A stretch of 64,000 nucleotides of DNA from Enoplolaimus lenunculus (Eukaryota > Nematoda > Enoplea > Enoplida > Thoracostomopsidae): the NCBI GenBank assembly GCA_030248215.1, contig JASANG010002862.1, positions 62,001-126,000 on the forward strand. Direction: 5' to 3'. Below are positions 1-12,600 of the stretch, piece by piece (the first letter of the stretch is position 1; each line of letters opens with the position of its first letter). The notes beneath the pieces are model-generated. The model made no database searches, was not told the DNA's origin, and was given only the letters and a program-made list of their open reading frames with translations. Both the position numbers and the translations under genes were made by a program.

Positions 1-170
1 CAAACAAAAAAAAGTTTATCAAAATTGGTTTAGCCGTTCCTGAGATTCTTTTCGGACGGACAGACGGACAGACAGACGGACGGACATCCACCTTTCGACC
101 CCCAAGTACAAAACATAAAACGCTTCGCGAAACTCCGAGCTTCGCTCGGAGTTCCGCTTCGCTCAATAAA
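1..170 (+). repeat. Probable 3' tail of a non-LTR (RTE-like) retrotransposon
   Basis: The stretch begins with a segment of the type 'atcaaaattggtttagccgt' followed by an array of GGACGGACAGAC units. This resembles the 3' tails of RTE-class LINEs and their SINE passengers in many invertebrates. It ends in a perfect 9-bp hairpin (ACTCCGAGC, TTC loop, GCTCGGAGT at about 134-154). No reverse transcriptase reading frame is visible because the window starts inside the element. The LINE assignment rests on resemblance of the tail only. Confidence 0.4.
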
Positions 171-269
171 AACTTATGGTAGCTAAACATAAAATTTTAT
201 AGTTTTTCTAAATGTTTTAGGACTTTTACTACGGATTGAAGCAACCTGTGCCAGGCAATGCAACACAGC

Positions 270-1560
270 AATAGTTTTTTATTCGACTATTTCCGGATAA
301 AATGCTCGAAAATATAGTGATGCACACAAACGCGTATGCCGATTGCCGATCATCTCATTTCCATGAATCGTCCGCTAACTCGCCGATCCCGGTTGCATGC
401 CTGGAAATGTGTATCGAAACCTGAGATGCGAATATTTTACGCCATTACGCTTCATATGGGACTGGTTGCACAAATTAACTATCCCATCATATTGGCATTC
501 TAGTTCAAAGCCGTTATATTACATGCCAATTTATGGAAAAATTGGAACGTCTCGGGAGCGATATGAACTTGTCTTGCGCATGATTCACTTTTCTGACAAC
601 TACAAAATTGCCGGTGCGATCGTGTTGCTAAATTGAGGCCGTTCGTTGATGATATGTTGAAATCCTTATGGGACGTTTATTATCAGGGCAAGGAACTCAG
701 TTTAGACGAGCCAATGATGTTTTGGCGCGGAAGATTTGTAGGGAGGCAGTATATTCGGGACACGCGTCATAAATACGCAATCAAGCTCTAAGTGCGTGAC
801 GAAACGGCTGGCATAGGTCGTTCAGCTCAGATAGTGCAGTATCATCTGGAACCATTCAAAATCTTAGGCCATTCTCTTTTTATGGACTCGTAGTACACTG
901 CAAAAAATGGTGAGTCAAATTGACTCTCTGCGAAATAGGCTCTACGGGACTACACAAACTGAGTCAAATTCGACTCCAATAGAATCAAATTTGACTCGCT
1001 AAATCGCACGTTTGACTCTGGCGGAGTCGAATTTTGACTCAGTTTGTGTAGTTCCGTAAAGCCTATTTCAGAGGGAGTCAATTTGACTCAGCATTTTTTG
1101 CAGTGTACAACAGTCCGCAAATGTCAAAAGAGCTGCTAATACGAAAAATACATTTACATGTGGCATCCTTAGGCCAAACCGGCGGCACGTGCCAGACGAG
1201 CTGAAAATTATGCTAAAAGAAGAAGTCGAAATTAAATGGAAGCGATATGGTGACGTTTTGATTACTCAATGGCGTGACAAACGTGACGTTCTGGTTATCA
1301 GCACGGAACATGCCGCAGAAACTACAATTGTTCCTATGCGTAGGGTCCACCAAAGACGCAGCTTATTTCGGTAAACGCTTATAAGCGAAACTTGAGCGGA
1401 AATGATCAAATGGTAGGATATTTTTTACAGTGCACGAAAAGGTTGGAAGTGGTACAGAAAAGTTTATTTCGATTTACTCGAAATGGTTGAAAACAACGCA
1501 ACAATTACATATTACTTCCAATACAAATTTTTAGCCTGTGTGGGTCCGATATGAATGATG
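270..1560 (+). pseudogene. Decayed piggyBac transposase
   Basis: Translated pieces in changing frames match the piggyBac transposase in order. They are an N-terminal piece around IVMHTNAYAD (about 315-345), then YWHSSSKPLYYMPIYGKI and RYELVLRMIHFSDN (about 490-603), then ELSLDEPMMFWRGRFVG (about 690-740, first catalytic Asp region). Next come LFMDS and YNSPQMSKELL on either side of an inserted element (second Asp), RRVHQ (about 1345), NDQMVGYF (about 1400-1424), and WKWYRKVYFDLLEMVENN (about 1445-1500). There are at least three frame changes and several stops (for example at 633 and 789), and the usual GVDxSDQM block is shortened to GNDQM. It cannot encode an active enzyme. piggyBac transposases cut at TTAA, which matters for the TTAA-bounded repeats elsewhere in this window. 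Terminal repeats of this copy were not found. Confidence 0.85.
896..1105. mobile_element. CACTG-ended inverted-repeat element (MITE) inside the piggyBac remnant
   Basis: This 210-bp element starts CACTGCAAAAAATG and ends CATTTTTTGCAGTG. The inverted repeats continue inward through GAGTCAAATTGACTC-type motifs, so it folds almost end to end. It is flanked by TA at 894-895 and 1106-1107. Removing the element with one TA rejoins the piggyBac reading frame (MDS-stop-YNSPQM), so this is a clean insertion with a 2-bp target duplication. A second copy lies at 57820-57979, flanked by CA. CACTG termini and a 2-bp duplication suggest a CMC/EnSpm-like source; that part is inference. Confidence 0.85.
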
Positions 1561-2328
1561 GACCCCGCAATCCACCATCCGCAGAGGAAAATAACGCGTC
1601 TCGAATTGATGCCTGGTTAAGACAATATACAAATAACATACATGTTAAAATCATCTTTTATAGAATAAAACAACACAAAGAAAAAGCAAACGACAATCTT
1701 CCATATTCAGAATTTTTCATTTAGAATTATAAAGGGAAATTTGCATGTGGATATACTAATCTGCTAGAACGCTTCCCAACGTACGTATGTGGGGAGTTCC
1801 AACTTTAATATATAGATAGATAGGTAGGTTCGAACTAATTTGCATAATTGTGTTGTCCCTTGTTTGTAAATGAAACATTCATTACTACAGCTGAAACGCT
1901 TGGAGCGTTTCAGGATTAATAAAAAATATAGATATAGATAGATAGATGGAATAGCATGTACGGTGTGCGTCAAGATGCAACCAGAATTTCGGTTCCGGTA
2001 GGGAAATCTAGTATTTTGCATTATCTGGTTCCGGTAAGAAATCAGGTATCTTTTTACCGGAATTTATTGAAAATTTTTCTCATTCGAAAATTTAAGAAAA
2101 ATTGGCATATTATTCTAACTTGTTTATGCAAAATTGTCCGAGCGTGTATTTCAAAAATTTCTATTTGTACCACACTATATAAATTTATCATATGTTTCCA
2201 CCTCCTGCATTTATTTCCAGGATTTTGGCATTCTAAATGGTGTGTTTACAACATTAAAAGCAATAAAATAGCGTTTAAAATGAATTTTTCGGAAACAAAT
2301 ATTTTTCATTTTCCGGTTCCGGCTCTTG
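1561..2328. other. Gene-free stretch with simple repeats and an hAT-like fragment
   Basis: No coding exon is supported. At about 1890-1915 there is a perfect 10-bp hairpin (CTGAAACGCT, TGG, AGCGTTTCAG) followed by a GATA-rich microsatellite, which may be another LINE or SINE tail. From about 1970 to 2328 the sequence is a degenerate member of the 'GCAACCGGAATTCCGGTTCCGG' class of inverted-repeat elements that recurs through the window. It starts near GCAACCAGAATTTCGG and ends near TTCCGGTTCCGG. Confidence 0.5.
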
Positions 2329-2377
2329 CATATACACTGCGCTTAGTTGCCTATAGGCAACTCAATGTGAGAAGGGG
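2329..2377. repeat. Right-end fragment of the TTAA tRNA-like element
   Basis: About 49 bp are nearly identical to the right end of the complete element that follows (2411-2673). They include the small palindrome TTGCCTATAGGCAA and the terminus ATGTGAGAAGGGG. They are separated from the next complete copy by about 29 bp. That spacer also precedes the copy at 14458, so the arrangement looks like two units head to tail. Confidence 0.65.
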
Positions 2378-2410
2378 TTATAGATAGTAAACTGAAAATT
2401 TTTCGCTTAA

Positions 2411-2673
2411 CCCTTTCTCACATAAATATTTTCTATTTCCCCTGAGACCTACTTTTATGCTAGGATTCGAACACGGGTGACTGGTGTGGGAGGCGTATAC
2501 CATCACCACTCGGCTATAGGAGCTTGACGCTCGAGCCCGAGGGTGCTCTCACGTCTTGTGGTGATTTTGTACTATGTATACGTGTTGCAATTGTTAAACA
2601 CGGTGCGATATACATTATCTAACGCATATACACTGCGCTTAGTTGCCTGTAGGCAACTCAATGTGAGAAGGGA
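2411..2673 (-). mobile_element. TTAA-bounded element with tRNA-like core, copy A
   Basis: The element is bounded by TTAA at 2407-2410 and 2674-2677. Its ends are CCCTTTCTCACAT and ATGTGAGAAGGGA, so they form inverted repeats of about 13 bp. TTAA duplication with CCC-starting ends is the hallmark of piggyBac-class elements. On the minus strand the interior holds a tRNA-like segment. Its box A is TAGCCGAGTGG (2506-2516) and its box B resembles GTGTTCGAATCC (about 2463-2474), with spacing usual for pol III type 2 promoters. No protein is encoded. Complete relatives lie at 14458, 21842 and 27546. Confidence 0.8.
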
Positions 2674-2689
2674 TTAAGTATTGAAAGTA

Positions 2690-2800
2690 CAATTGACACA
2701 AGACAAACGTTTAATTCAACGGATAATTGCAGTACCGGATATGTCACTAACAAAGAGTGGCGGAGCGTGGGTTAAAAATAAATAACAGTCAGTAATTTGT
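2690..2800 (+). repeat. Internal fragment of the CTGTAGTGACCCG element family
   Basis: This segment (ACAAGACAAACGTTTAATTC and onward through GGCGGAGCGTGGGTTAAAAA) matches the interiors of the elements at 15512-15937 and 19157-19594. Terminal repeats are absent, so it is a truncated piece. Confidence 0.65.
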
Positions 2801-3039
2801 TTTGCATGATTGCGTCATTAGACTTCTTTATGTAACGTTAGGCTTAGCCTTTATGCTTGTATAGGCCCATCCAAACACTTTGACTTGGTTTAGGCCCAGG
2901 CTTCTGTTTCGAAATATGCATATACCACTGTCACTACTCTACTTCATACTTGTCGCGCGATACGTATACACCACTAAATTTATCATACATGGGTTATCTT
3001 CAGGTTAATGTGGCAGCTAGTGTTACTCATTTTAGAAGT

Positions 3040-3205
3040 ATGATGCATGAAAAAGTTCAGTTAACGACCCCTTTCTCAGACGTTTCTTCGAATATACATG
3101 GTTTTTCCATAAATTTCTCTGAACCGCATGGCCACGCCGTGAATTAAGCGTCGGACCTCTCGCTTGCGAGTCAAGAGTGCTACCCATTACACCACGCGGT
3201 CGATA
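3040..3205 (-). repeat. tRNA-derived SINE, copy 1
   Basis: On the minus strand the element begins with a tRNA-like head, GACCGCGTGGTGTAATGGGT, carrying a box A-like region near 3180-3200. It continues past the weak box B region into a body shared with 43640-43760. The shared body, read on the plus strand, contains GACCCCTTTCTC, CGAATATACATGGTTTTTCC and ATGGCCACGCCG. A third relative is at 32565-32728. The copies differ enough to be old. Confidence 0.65.
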
Positions 3206-3647
3206 TAATTTTCTTAATTACTATATGTGTACGTGTATGCATGTGTCTTCCACTACATACGCATATTACACCACATATATCAATAAACACGATCTGCTTG
3301 GCATATATTGAATATACACTAAGACAAGCATGTCAGCCACGCAGCCTGTATCTTCAACTTATTTTATCATCGGCTATATGTCGACAATTATGCTGACGAC
3401 TATAATACACAACGATACCCATAGCAATTATCACATATGCACTAGGACAAGCAAGTTGTCCATGCTTACGTCATTAGACGTATTACTTGAGAAACCATCT
3501 TCATATATTTTTCTTCCCTGCTGCGGAACTTGGTATAGACGAACAAGGCAGCACACAACGCCATGTATTGTAATTTTTTAAAATCACATAAATTACTGTA
3601 GTAATTGAAAGGGTACACAAAAGGTATTGGCTTTGTTTCACGAATAA
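3206..3647 (+). other. Upstream region of the MICAL-like gene
   Basis: No exon is recognised. It contains repeat-like phrases (for example GCACTAGGACAAGCAAG) that recur near 43550 and 44700 beside the SINE cluster. The promoter of the downstream gene should lie here, but no clear TATA box or initiator could be singled out. Confidence 0.4.
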
Positions 3648-6600
3648 ATGACGCAAACTGCTCATAGTGGAATCGCTGGACTTGAGCAGTGGGCAAAGGA
3701 TGCCACATCAGGGTATGAAAATGTTCAGATTCTAAATTTATCGTCCAGTTGGCGCAACGGACTGGCATTTTGCGCTATTATACATCGCTTCCGTCCAGAT
3801 TTGATGTAAGTAATTTGATTACTAATGTACACACTCGAAAATTTCTGTTCATTCATTGTAGTCACCAGATTGATTGATATTCCATAGAGAAGTAGATTTA
3901 TGTTTGACAACTTTTTGATAAACTTCAAATAATCAATTTTACTTTTAGATGTATTTTCTAACATGGTTTGTGTTTCTTTTATTAAAAGCCTGATAACATT
4001 TGTTTCTTAAACTGATTGTTAACTATTTCAGAGACTATGCCGCGCTTTCTCCAGCTGATGTTCGTGATAATAACGCTTTGGTACGTTTGATTAATTTTTG
4101 CTAATTCAAAATTGAAGAAGCGTTCAGTAGCTTGTTGTTGCAGTAATTAGTTAGTGTATTACTCCACGTTAGGTGGTCTGGTAACATTTTCAACCAAAAT
4201 CATTGTTTTTAAAAGGTAAGGTTTATACACGTATATGATTAATGATTTATATAATTTTGTCAACTATCAAAAGTGACCGTGTTTGTTCCGTATTTAAAAA
4301 TAAATTTTTGTGTTTGAGTTTGATATTCATCGATTACGAGTTAAAAAAAGTCCATTGAGTGTAGCATTAAAGTAGTAACCAATCACAAGGCGTCCGCTTT
4401 TTGCAACAAAGAATTTACTCCGTGGGCTTGCCCAAGCCGTAGTTCCGCCCTGGATCAGCCCAATTCGGAATTGGGCTGCATTACGGCTTTGACTATGAGA
4501 TTTATACCTGTTGAACATTTGTCCATAAAATAATTTCGCAAGTTTTCTACTTTAGGCGTTTTCTGTTGGAGAGCAGCTTGGCATTCCGGCGTTGCTGGAC
4601 GCTTCCGATATGGAATTGATGTCAAGCCCTGATAGACTGTCTATTATAACGTATTTGGCGTTGTTATACGACTATTTTAAAGATAAAAGTGTGTACATTT
4701 TGACATAAGCACCGCGTCGTGTGTCTTGATGCTTGTATCTTTTCTTTTGGAATATATGAAGAAAAAAATCAGCTCAGTTAATGCGTGTTTTTCAATTTGA
4801 GATAACGGCTTAAGGCATAAATGTCACTAGATTAGATTCAAATTTAAGTTCTGATTCACTCATGGTTCGCTACTCAACTGGTTATTATTTTTACTATTTA
4901 AATATCTTTTAGCTCCAGTTGGAAATTTCTCTCGTCTCGAAGACACTGACAGCAGCAGTATTGGCAGCCCTTTTAAGGTTAGTTTGTCGTATCATTTTAT
5001 TAGTTTTTTATGAACTCACTGTTGCTATCAATAGATGTTTAATATTTGGAGCGCAATGACTAAGTGATGCCGTGAAGCAGTTGTTGTTAGTAGGTTTGGA
5101 CAGTATTCATTTTTTCTACAAATAGTTCGAGAAGGTATTTCCGATCTAGCAATGAGTCCCGAGAAGATTATGTTCAACACTTACACGCTTAAAATATACC
5201 TGGTTTTAATTTTTTAGAAAATCAAAACATCCGTAAATGCCACCTGCAAGCTTCAAAATAGCCAGTTTACAAAAACTTGATGCAAATACAAAAAAATTGC
5301 GAAAAAATCCAAAGGTTTTATAATTCTTACATATCAGTCCCTCGTGTTGAATCTGGGCGTATGTCCAAACTGCCACTCGAGTTTGGGTTACCAAAATGCC
5401 AGCAGCTATATTATGGTTTTTCGTTGCTAAGAATTCAAATCAGAAACGTAAACGTGTGCTCTTGTCTAAATTAAAGATCGGTTTAAAACTTTCACTACAG
5501 CCAGTCTTTCATGTACAATTTAGAGAGAAAAATCTAAATACAATCAATATTTGGTTGCTGGTTTCAGAGCCTAAAACGATATTCAGTATTGCGTGATTCG
5601 CAATCCTCGAATATTGGATCAAATAAGTTTACCACTGATGGTTCACTGGGCAATAACTGCAACGGAACTGTACAAACTCCGCTGTCATCAAAGGTAATGG
5701 CTATTTATGGCTTAGACCAGGGATGTTCATATGATTTTGGTGCGGAAATAGGGAACGACTGATATTCCGGCTGGAGCATCGAATTGGTATCCGGACTTTG
5801 TCTCTAAATTCCAGTTGGTCTGCCCACTAGTTGATGCTCCCTCACTTTTTTCAAATTGGTCGTATATATTAGAGATGCCCATGAGCCTGGCATCGGCTTC
5901 GTTCGGTTCTCGTTTGAAAAGTATGAAAATCACAAGAAATTACTGTACACGGTATTTTTTATTTTCTCACGGTTGGCTGTGCATGTGTGCACACTACACA
6001 ATATATAGATTGTTTGTTTTCACACTGTTTTACGTGTTCTAACTTTGCATTGCCCCTTTGGTCCGGGCTAATTCTAATATATATAAATTTCTTTGTCATG
6101 TGTATGCACTTTAAAACTTTTATACGTAGCTAGAACCTAGAATATAACGCGAATGCACCGCTTCTGGGATCATTTGTGAGCCAAAAATACCGTTTAATGA
6201 TTCCAGAGAATATTCTGTATTGACAGTTATCGCAAGATTACATCACGTTTAAAAAGCCCAGCGTTGAACCGAATTTGTTTGCTTTCTCCCTTTTAACGCA
6301 TTCTCCAGGTTTTCACCCAGGTTCAACCCGTGGGAAGCGCTCCCGCAAACATCTGGAAATTGAGAAGCCAGTTATATGTGTTAATTGTTAAAGAAATATT
6401 CACGCAATTCAAGTCTTGCGTTTCAGACATATGAACCGATAGCTCAAGCGTTATATTCCAAACCTACGAAGATTGAAAAACAGCTATCTGAGCATGACAG
6501 TGTCACTACTCTACTAAATGGTGCTACTTCGTCTGATGCTGTTAGCCCGAGTTCAGAGTTACAATCATCAAAACATAAGTCATTTTCGTGTTTTGCGTGC

Positions 6601-9600
6601 GGGAAGCGAATTTATTTACTTGAGCGGCTTCAAGTTGACGGAAAATTTTATCATCGGTCGTGTTTTCGTTGCGTTCAATGTGGCCAAGTATTGAAAATCG
6701 GTCTGTATCGGTTGGCAAATGGCAGATCGAGGGATGCGAATTGCATTGAGGGAAAAGGGAACTCAGGCGACACCCCTAAGTACGAATGTATCAAGCATGA
6801 GATTGAAGATTATGCCGGTTTACAACAGGGTAAAGGCGGAGCGGACCGGGAAGAAAATGGACTCGACGAGACACGGGGGCATGATAAAATGATTGGGAGT
6901 CAAGAGATTGAAAAACAGTCAAGAGAGAACGTTGGAGGGCCGCCCCCGCTTCCTCCGAAACCAAGTCTGGATGTTATACGGCGGTCGTTGAGAGAAAGCA
7001 AACAGGACAACGGCAGTTCAGAAAAAGTTTTTGAAGAAAGTGATATGGTTGAGAAACTTGGGTCGGATACGAGTTACAATAAAGAACCAGCTGAACCAAG
7101 GTTAGAAGGAGGCTCTGAGCAGCTGTTGGGTGGTACTGAACAAGACCATGTAGGTTTAGAAGAGTTGAGCGCGTCAGCGGACTATATTCAACGTTTTGAA
7201 CGATATATAGACGCAGTCAGTACGAATACCGCGACAGATGTAAACAAACTTCAATTTTACTATGGCAGCAAGCCAAATGTGCTTATAGAAATGGGGGAAC
7301 GTAAAAAGTCAGATACGCCGTATTTGGACGCTTTGGAAGAAGTTTCGGTTGCTAAGAAACGATATGATCAATCTAAGGAACCGGAAACAGTGATAAATGT
7401 TAACGGTGATAATGAAAAGGTTGTGAAAGAAAGCGAACAATTATATGAAACAATTGAGTTAAATGACGGTAAAAATCAGTTTGAGGATCAGGGTAATGTG
7501 TATGGAAAGCTGTGGGAGTGTAATTCTGAATTAAAAAATAAATCAGGCATCGGAGAACAAAGAAATTCTGAGGCGAACACTTCAGATACTGTTGTATGGA
7601 GGGATAGCTCAACTACGGATGTTCATGTAAGTAGTTTGAAAGTAGAACTTAAACCTGAGTGCAATGTTGGTTTTGAAATTGAGGCGAATGATAAAAGTCA
7701 CACGATGAAATCTCTATCTGGCAGCTCTGACAAATTGACAAATCTTGAAATAGCGAGAAGTGAAGAAATACAAAATATTGACAAGCCTGTTATTGAACTC
7801 AGTGAAAACGCTGATAGTTTAGACTTCGGTAGCGGCGAGAATAAAGGAGAACTTGACAAGCGCAGTCCTGAAACGACTAGTCCAAATATTCTAAAGCCTA
7901 TGGCACCACCCCGTAAGAAACGCGTATCCGGGGCGCCTTCGTCCCGGGATTCAACTCCGAACGCAAGCCGGACAGGGTCTCTTAGTCGAGCGACTGCTCC
8001 ATCTCTTTCAGGTTCGTCGGTGACTGGTGGCCTCTGCAGCACCACTGGTTCTAGCTATCCTCAGCCCATGCCCCGCACAAGCCTTGGTGTCGCAAAATTA
8101 AAACCTACACCGCACAACGAGGATTACCCAGATTCGTTGAATCCGTTTGGTGATGACGATGCTGAAGATAGTGACGTCATCGAAACGGGAAAAACAGTCT
8201 GTTCGAGGGTTGCTAACCATCAGGACCTGCCAACTGCACCGCTACCTCCAAGGCCGCCACAGCCAGCTTCCCGAGCTGTGGCGACAACCCAGGCGTCGCC
8301 CCGATTGCCGTCCCTGGGAACCAAGCTTACCGGTGAAGGACATCAAACGTCATCGCCTATCACCGGTAACGTTACTCGATCCACGATTATGACGACGTAC
8401 AATGATGCGTTGAATCCGTTTGGAAGTGATGATGATAGTGATGACCTCACCGATGATGATGATGAAGAAGAAGAAGATAAGCGTGCGTCGCTGCCAATGG
8501 CAACGCTGACATTTTTAAGGCGTAAGTGTAGTGATGGTGAGGTCCGCGTGTAATCTTATTGTGAGTCCTCGGAATTTATGATAATGAAACGTTCGTAACA
8601 ATTTATTCAATGGTATCATGAGATTGTTTTTATGCCTGGGTTACACATACTCGTTTGAGTTTGTGGCACCGTTGACAAATTACTGCGAACAACGTAAATC
8701 TTAGACCGGAATTTGTAGGAGTGCGCAATACGGTGCGGCAATGCGTAAGTCGCGAGTGTGAACCCCACCGCATCTGCTGCATAATTTTCGTGAAAGCCTA
8801 AACAGTATGACACTGCTTTTGACTTGGAATTAAAAATGTAACCGTTCTCCGGTTTGAAAGTTGTTACGAGAGGCGTCAGCAACAAGTGCTAGATGAACAC
8901 TTTGACAATACCGTCTTTGGTTACAGCACAACCGCCTAGCCGACCACCAGCGATAAGTTTGAAGCCGTCGCCAAAGACACGGCCACCTCCTCCGCCTAAA
9001 CCACCGCGAACATTCGAGTCTCGCCCTACGATTCAAAGCAGCCACGCTGGGCCACGTCGAAGTGCAAGAAATTATGGCAAAAGCCGGCCCGCTCCGCCGA
9101 GACCGATGCCCGAAAAACGACAGGTAATGAGGTTTCTTGCCAAGGATGAATCTGGCCAGTGTCTAAGCCTTCAGTGCGAATTGTCTGTGTTACAGTTACA
9201 AATGATGGATTTGCCGCAAAAAACATACATGGAAACGTACTGGCACGCGTGTCCTTCTTCGCTTATCTCTCCTGATTTGTAGTGTGTGTGGGAGTGGTAG
9301 TTGATGCATAGAATGTAGAATTTGCGTGCTTTGTAAAAAGCATAAACAAAACAACACTTCAGTGGGAATATTGTAACATGTAACATTGAACGAATACCTG
9401 AATTGAGGGAGGTAAATCCAAAATGCAACACGTTCTGGGTGGGGAGTACATTCCTTTGTATACGGAATATACCCAGTTGCATACTTTTGTTATAAAGAGT
9501 GTCGCCCACTATTGGTTTCATTAAGGATATCAATATTGTCCCATGATTTTAAGTCAGCGGTTTGAAAGCAGCTCCTTTAGCTTCGACGTTGTCCCTTGGC

Positions 9601-12600
9601 TCTAGACTATATTTTTGTATACTGATTTAGTTCATTGGGTTGTTTGGACAAATTTGCTAGCCCCGGCGTACGAAATTATCTTATTGTAGGGTTAACATTT
9701 TAAGCCGAATTTTGTAACGTTTTCGGACAAGGCTGATTTTAGGACAAATTTAGCTAAAGCAAATTGATTTGAGTCCTAGCTATCCTTTAAAAATCAAGTA
9801 AATAAAATCTTATTTCAAGAGTGAACAGAGAACTTAGTTGAGTTTCTGCATTTCAGTCAATTTATTATGTATTTGTTTTAGATTCGAATGGAAGTTGATA
9901 TGTCATTGGCTGACGTCAAAGGGCAACTGGATACGGTTGACAAACAGCAGTGCGAACTTGAACGCAAAGCTAAAATCCTAGAAGAAAAGATACGTGTTGC
10001 TGCTGTGCAACCAGGTAAACCAAATCTTCACGCTAAATTTTTGTGGCATGAACTCGCAACTGCAATTTGCAAACACAGATGTTTTAGTTTAGAATTTGCA
10101 ACTGCAAGTTTGATGGATGATGTTTTTGAACAAAACTTGCCGCTGCCAGTTCTCGATGCAAAACGCGCACGTCATGTGAATGGGGCGCTATTCTTGAAAG
10201 CTTGTAGCAGCAATAACCAGTTCATGATAAGTACGTTAGTTACGTTTTTTTGTTTCTCTTTATGTGATATTTTATGCTTAACTAGAAAATTAACCACATG
10301 AAATTTGTTTGAAGAGTTCTTTTATCATACGGCATTTAGTTAGAATTGTTGTTTTTAGGATGTGACCAAGCAGCCGATACCGATAAACCAATTGATTCAG
10401 CAAGTAGTCAAGATGATGTAGATCTATTGAATGAATGGCTTGGACTTATCAATGAAAAGAATGAGCTTGTGCGCCGTGAAACTGAGCTCATCTATATGTG
10501 AGTTGTGTATGTCTGATCGTAAAATTGTTACGAGTTTCAGACCCTTATTGTATAAATTCAAACTGGTCGTGTAAATTAGCGACCTAGCGAGCAGAATCTT
10601 ACGCAGGCAATATTAACGTGTTTGTTTTGAATTATCAATACCCGAAATCATTGAAACATAAATTGAGGTTCACTGTCCGTACCCTAAGTAGTAGAACTAT
10701 CCGAAAATTAGTTCAAACAGGATTTCAAAAGCTTATTGGATTCGACGTTTTTGTAAATTCAAATCCTTTTCTGACTCGTTTTTGCCGAATGTGAAAACGG
10801 AATCCGATTTTTTGTCGTGGCCGCCGTGGTATTAACTGCTGCAACTGCAGTTCCGAGATTGTTGTATTTATTGCATTTAGTAACCGCGAATTGCAACTCG
10901 ATGAAAGACACGCGAACATTGAATACGAACTCAGGTGCATTACAGAGAAGCCGTGTAAGTTTAATATTCTTACTAGGTTTTAATTTGAGCCCGTTGCAGT
11001 TTATGATGAGTTTGGTACGCAATATTAAGTAGGTACGTACCTGTTAGTGAAGGAATAAGGAACCTTTCAAGATTAATTTTAAGTAATAGAATATTAATTT
11101 TATTTTTTGGATGAGACGGTTTAAGGGTAACTTCTTGTTTTTAGTAACATTTTATCTTAATTGAAAGTCTAATAATTCAGGAATAACTATTTTATGTCCC
11201 GAGGCCATGATTTTACCCGGTGCCTGGGCGAGCAAAATACCGTAAACGTCAAATTTTATGTACGTTTGTGTAAGCATGTACCTGGAAGTACGGTACTGTT
11301 TTTATTGTATCGCATCACGCGACATTTTGTTAATACTCCCGTGTTGCGAAGTTAGTGTCAATGCATTTGGTATTTGCTATATTGCGTCACGCGACATTTT
11401 ACTTTTGGTAATGTAATAAACTTACTGTGCTGCTTTCGGATTTTGGTTAATTGTGCCACGGGACATTGTTTTTTGATGCTCTCAATGGTACCGTCTGGGA
11501 CGATCCATGGTACCGTATGGCCCCGGCACCCTCTGGCCCTAAGGGTGCGACCAAATATCCGGCTCCGGCACAAAATCTCCCGTACTGTATTAACATTGCC
11601 GGATATTTATCGCGGAAACTACAAGATAACTACTGTAGTAACTAGTAAAGTATTATTTTTGACATCTTCGAAATTACAGAAACCAAAAACTTGCGAAAGG
11701 TTACTGAAGTACTGCATGAATTTTTGGTCTGATATTAATGGATAACTCTTTTTGTCTATCTTGTATGTGGAATCATGAATGAAACCATTGTTTTTGTTAT
11801 CCTGCATTGCCTTTTGAAGGTATTTGTTTGTTTTTTTGCTTAATACATGTTGTTAATACGATGCTTCAGCAAAAGAAAAAACATCATCAGATTTGGAACG
11901 TGAAGAATTTTTGTTAACAAAATTATTGGAAGTGATTGAAGAGAAAAATAGTCTTGTCGACAGCCAAGAAAGCGAACGATTGCGACAAATTGAAGAAGAT
12001 TCGGCTCGGCCGGTGCGCGATGCAAAGCTGCATAGTAAGTGTATAGTTTTATTTTAAGTTTTAGTAATGACTGGGCTAGCGTATGTAATTGTTAGTCTGG
12101 ATGGCTTCTGAATGAGACTTAATCCAATTGCGGCTCGGATTGTTGGCTATAAGCTGTGATAGCTAGTAAATAGTAGATTTTTAATGTATTAGTGTTTTTA
12201 TGCTAATGCAGATTGTTATAACAAGCTGGTAAGTAGTAGTACGTGTGTTTCAGGAAAGGGGTTACGTTTGAATCGAAGAAAAATGCGGTACAACAAATTT
12301 TGCATACGCACTAAGTACGCACACAAATGCATCGCAGTTAGCATTGTTTAGTAGTGGTAAATCCTACTTGTTCTTGGTAATCGTATATTATAAAGGGAAG
12401 TAAGAATGTTTAATCGACTTTTAAAATTTTGTTACAAATTCCACTTTTAGTATTGAGTTTAAGATTGTTTTTGTTCTTTTTTCAGCTTTGGCCAATCCAA
12501 ACGATTTGCCAAATGCAAATTCAAAAGACGCCCAAAAGAAATCAAAGAAAGACAAATCAAAACAAACATCCAGCGATAAGAAAAAGCGCAAAATTAAATT

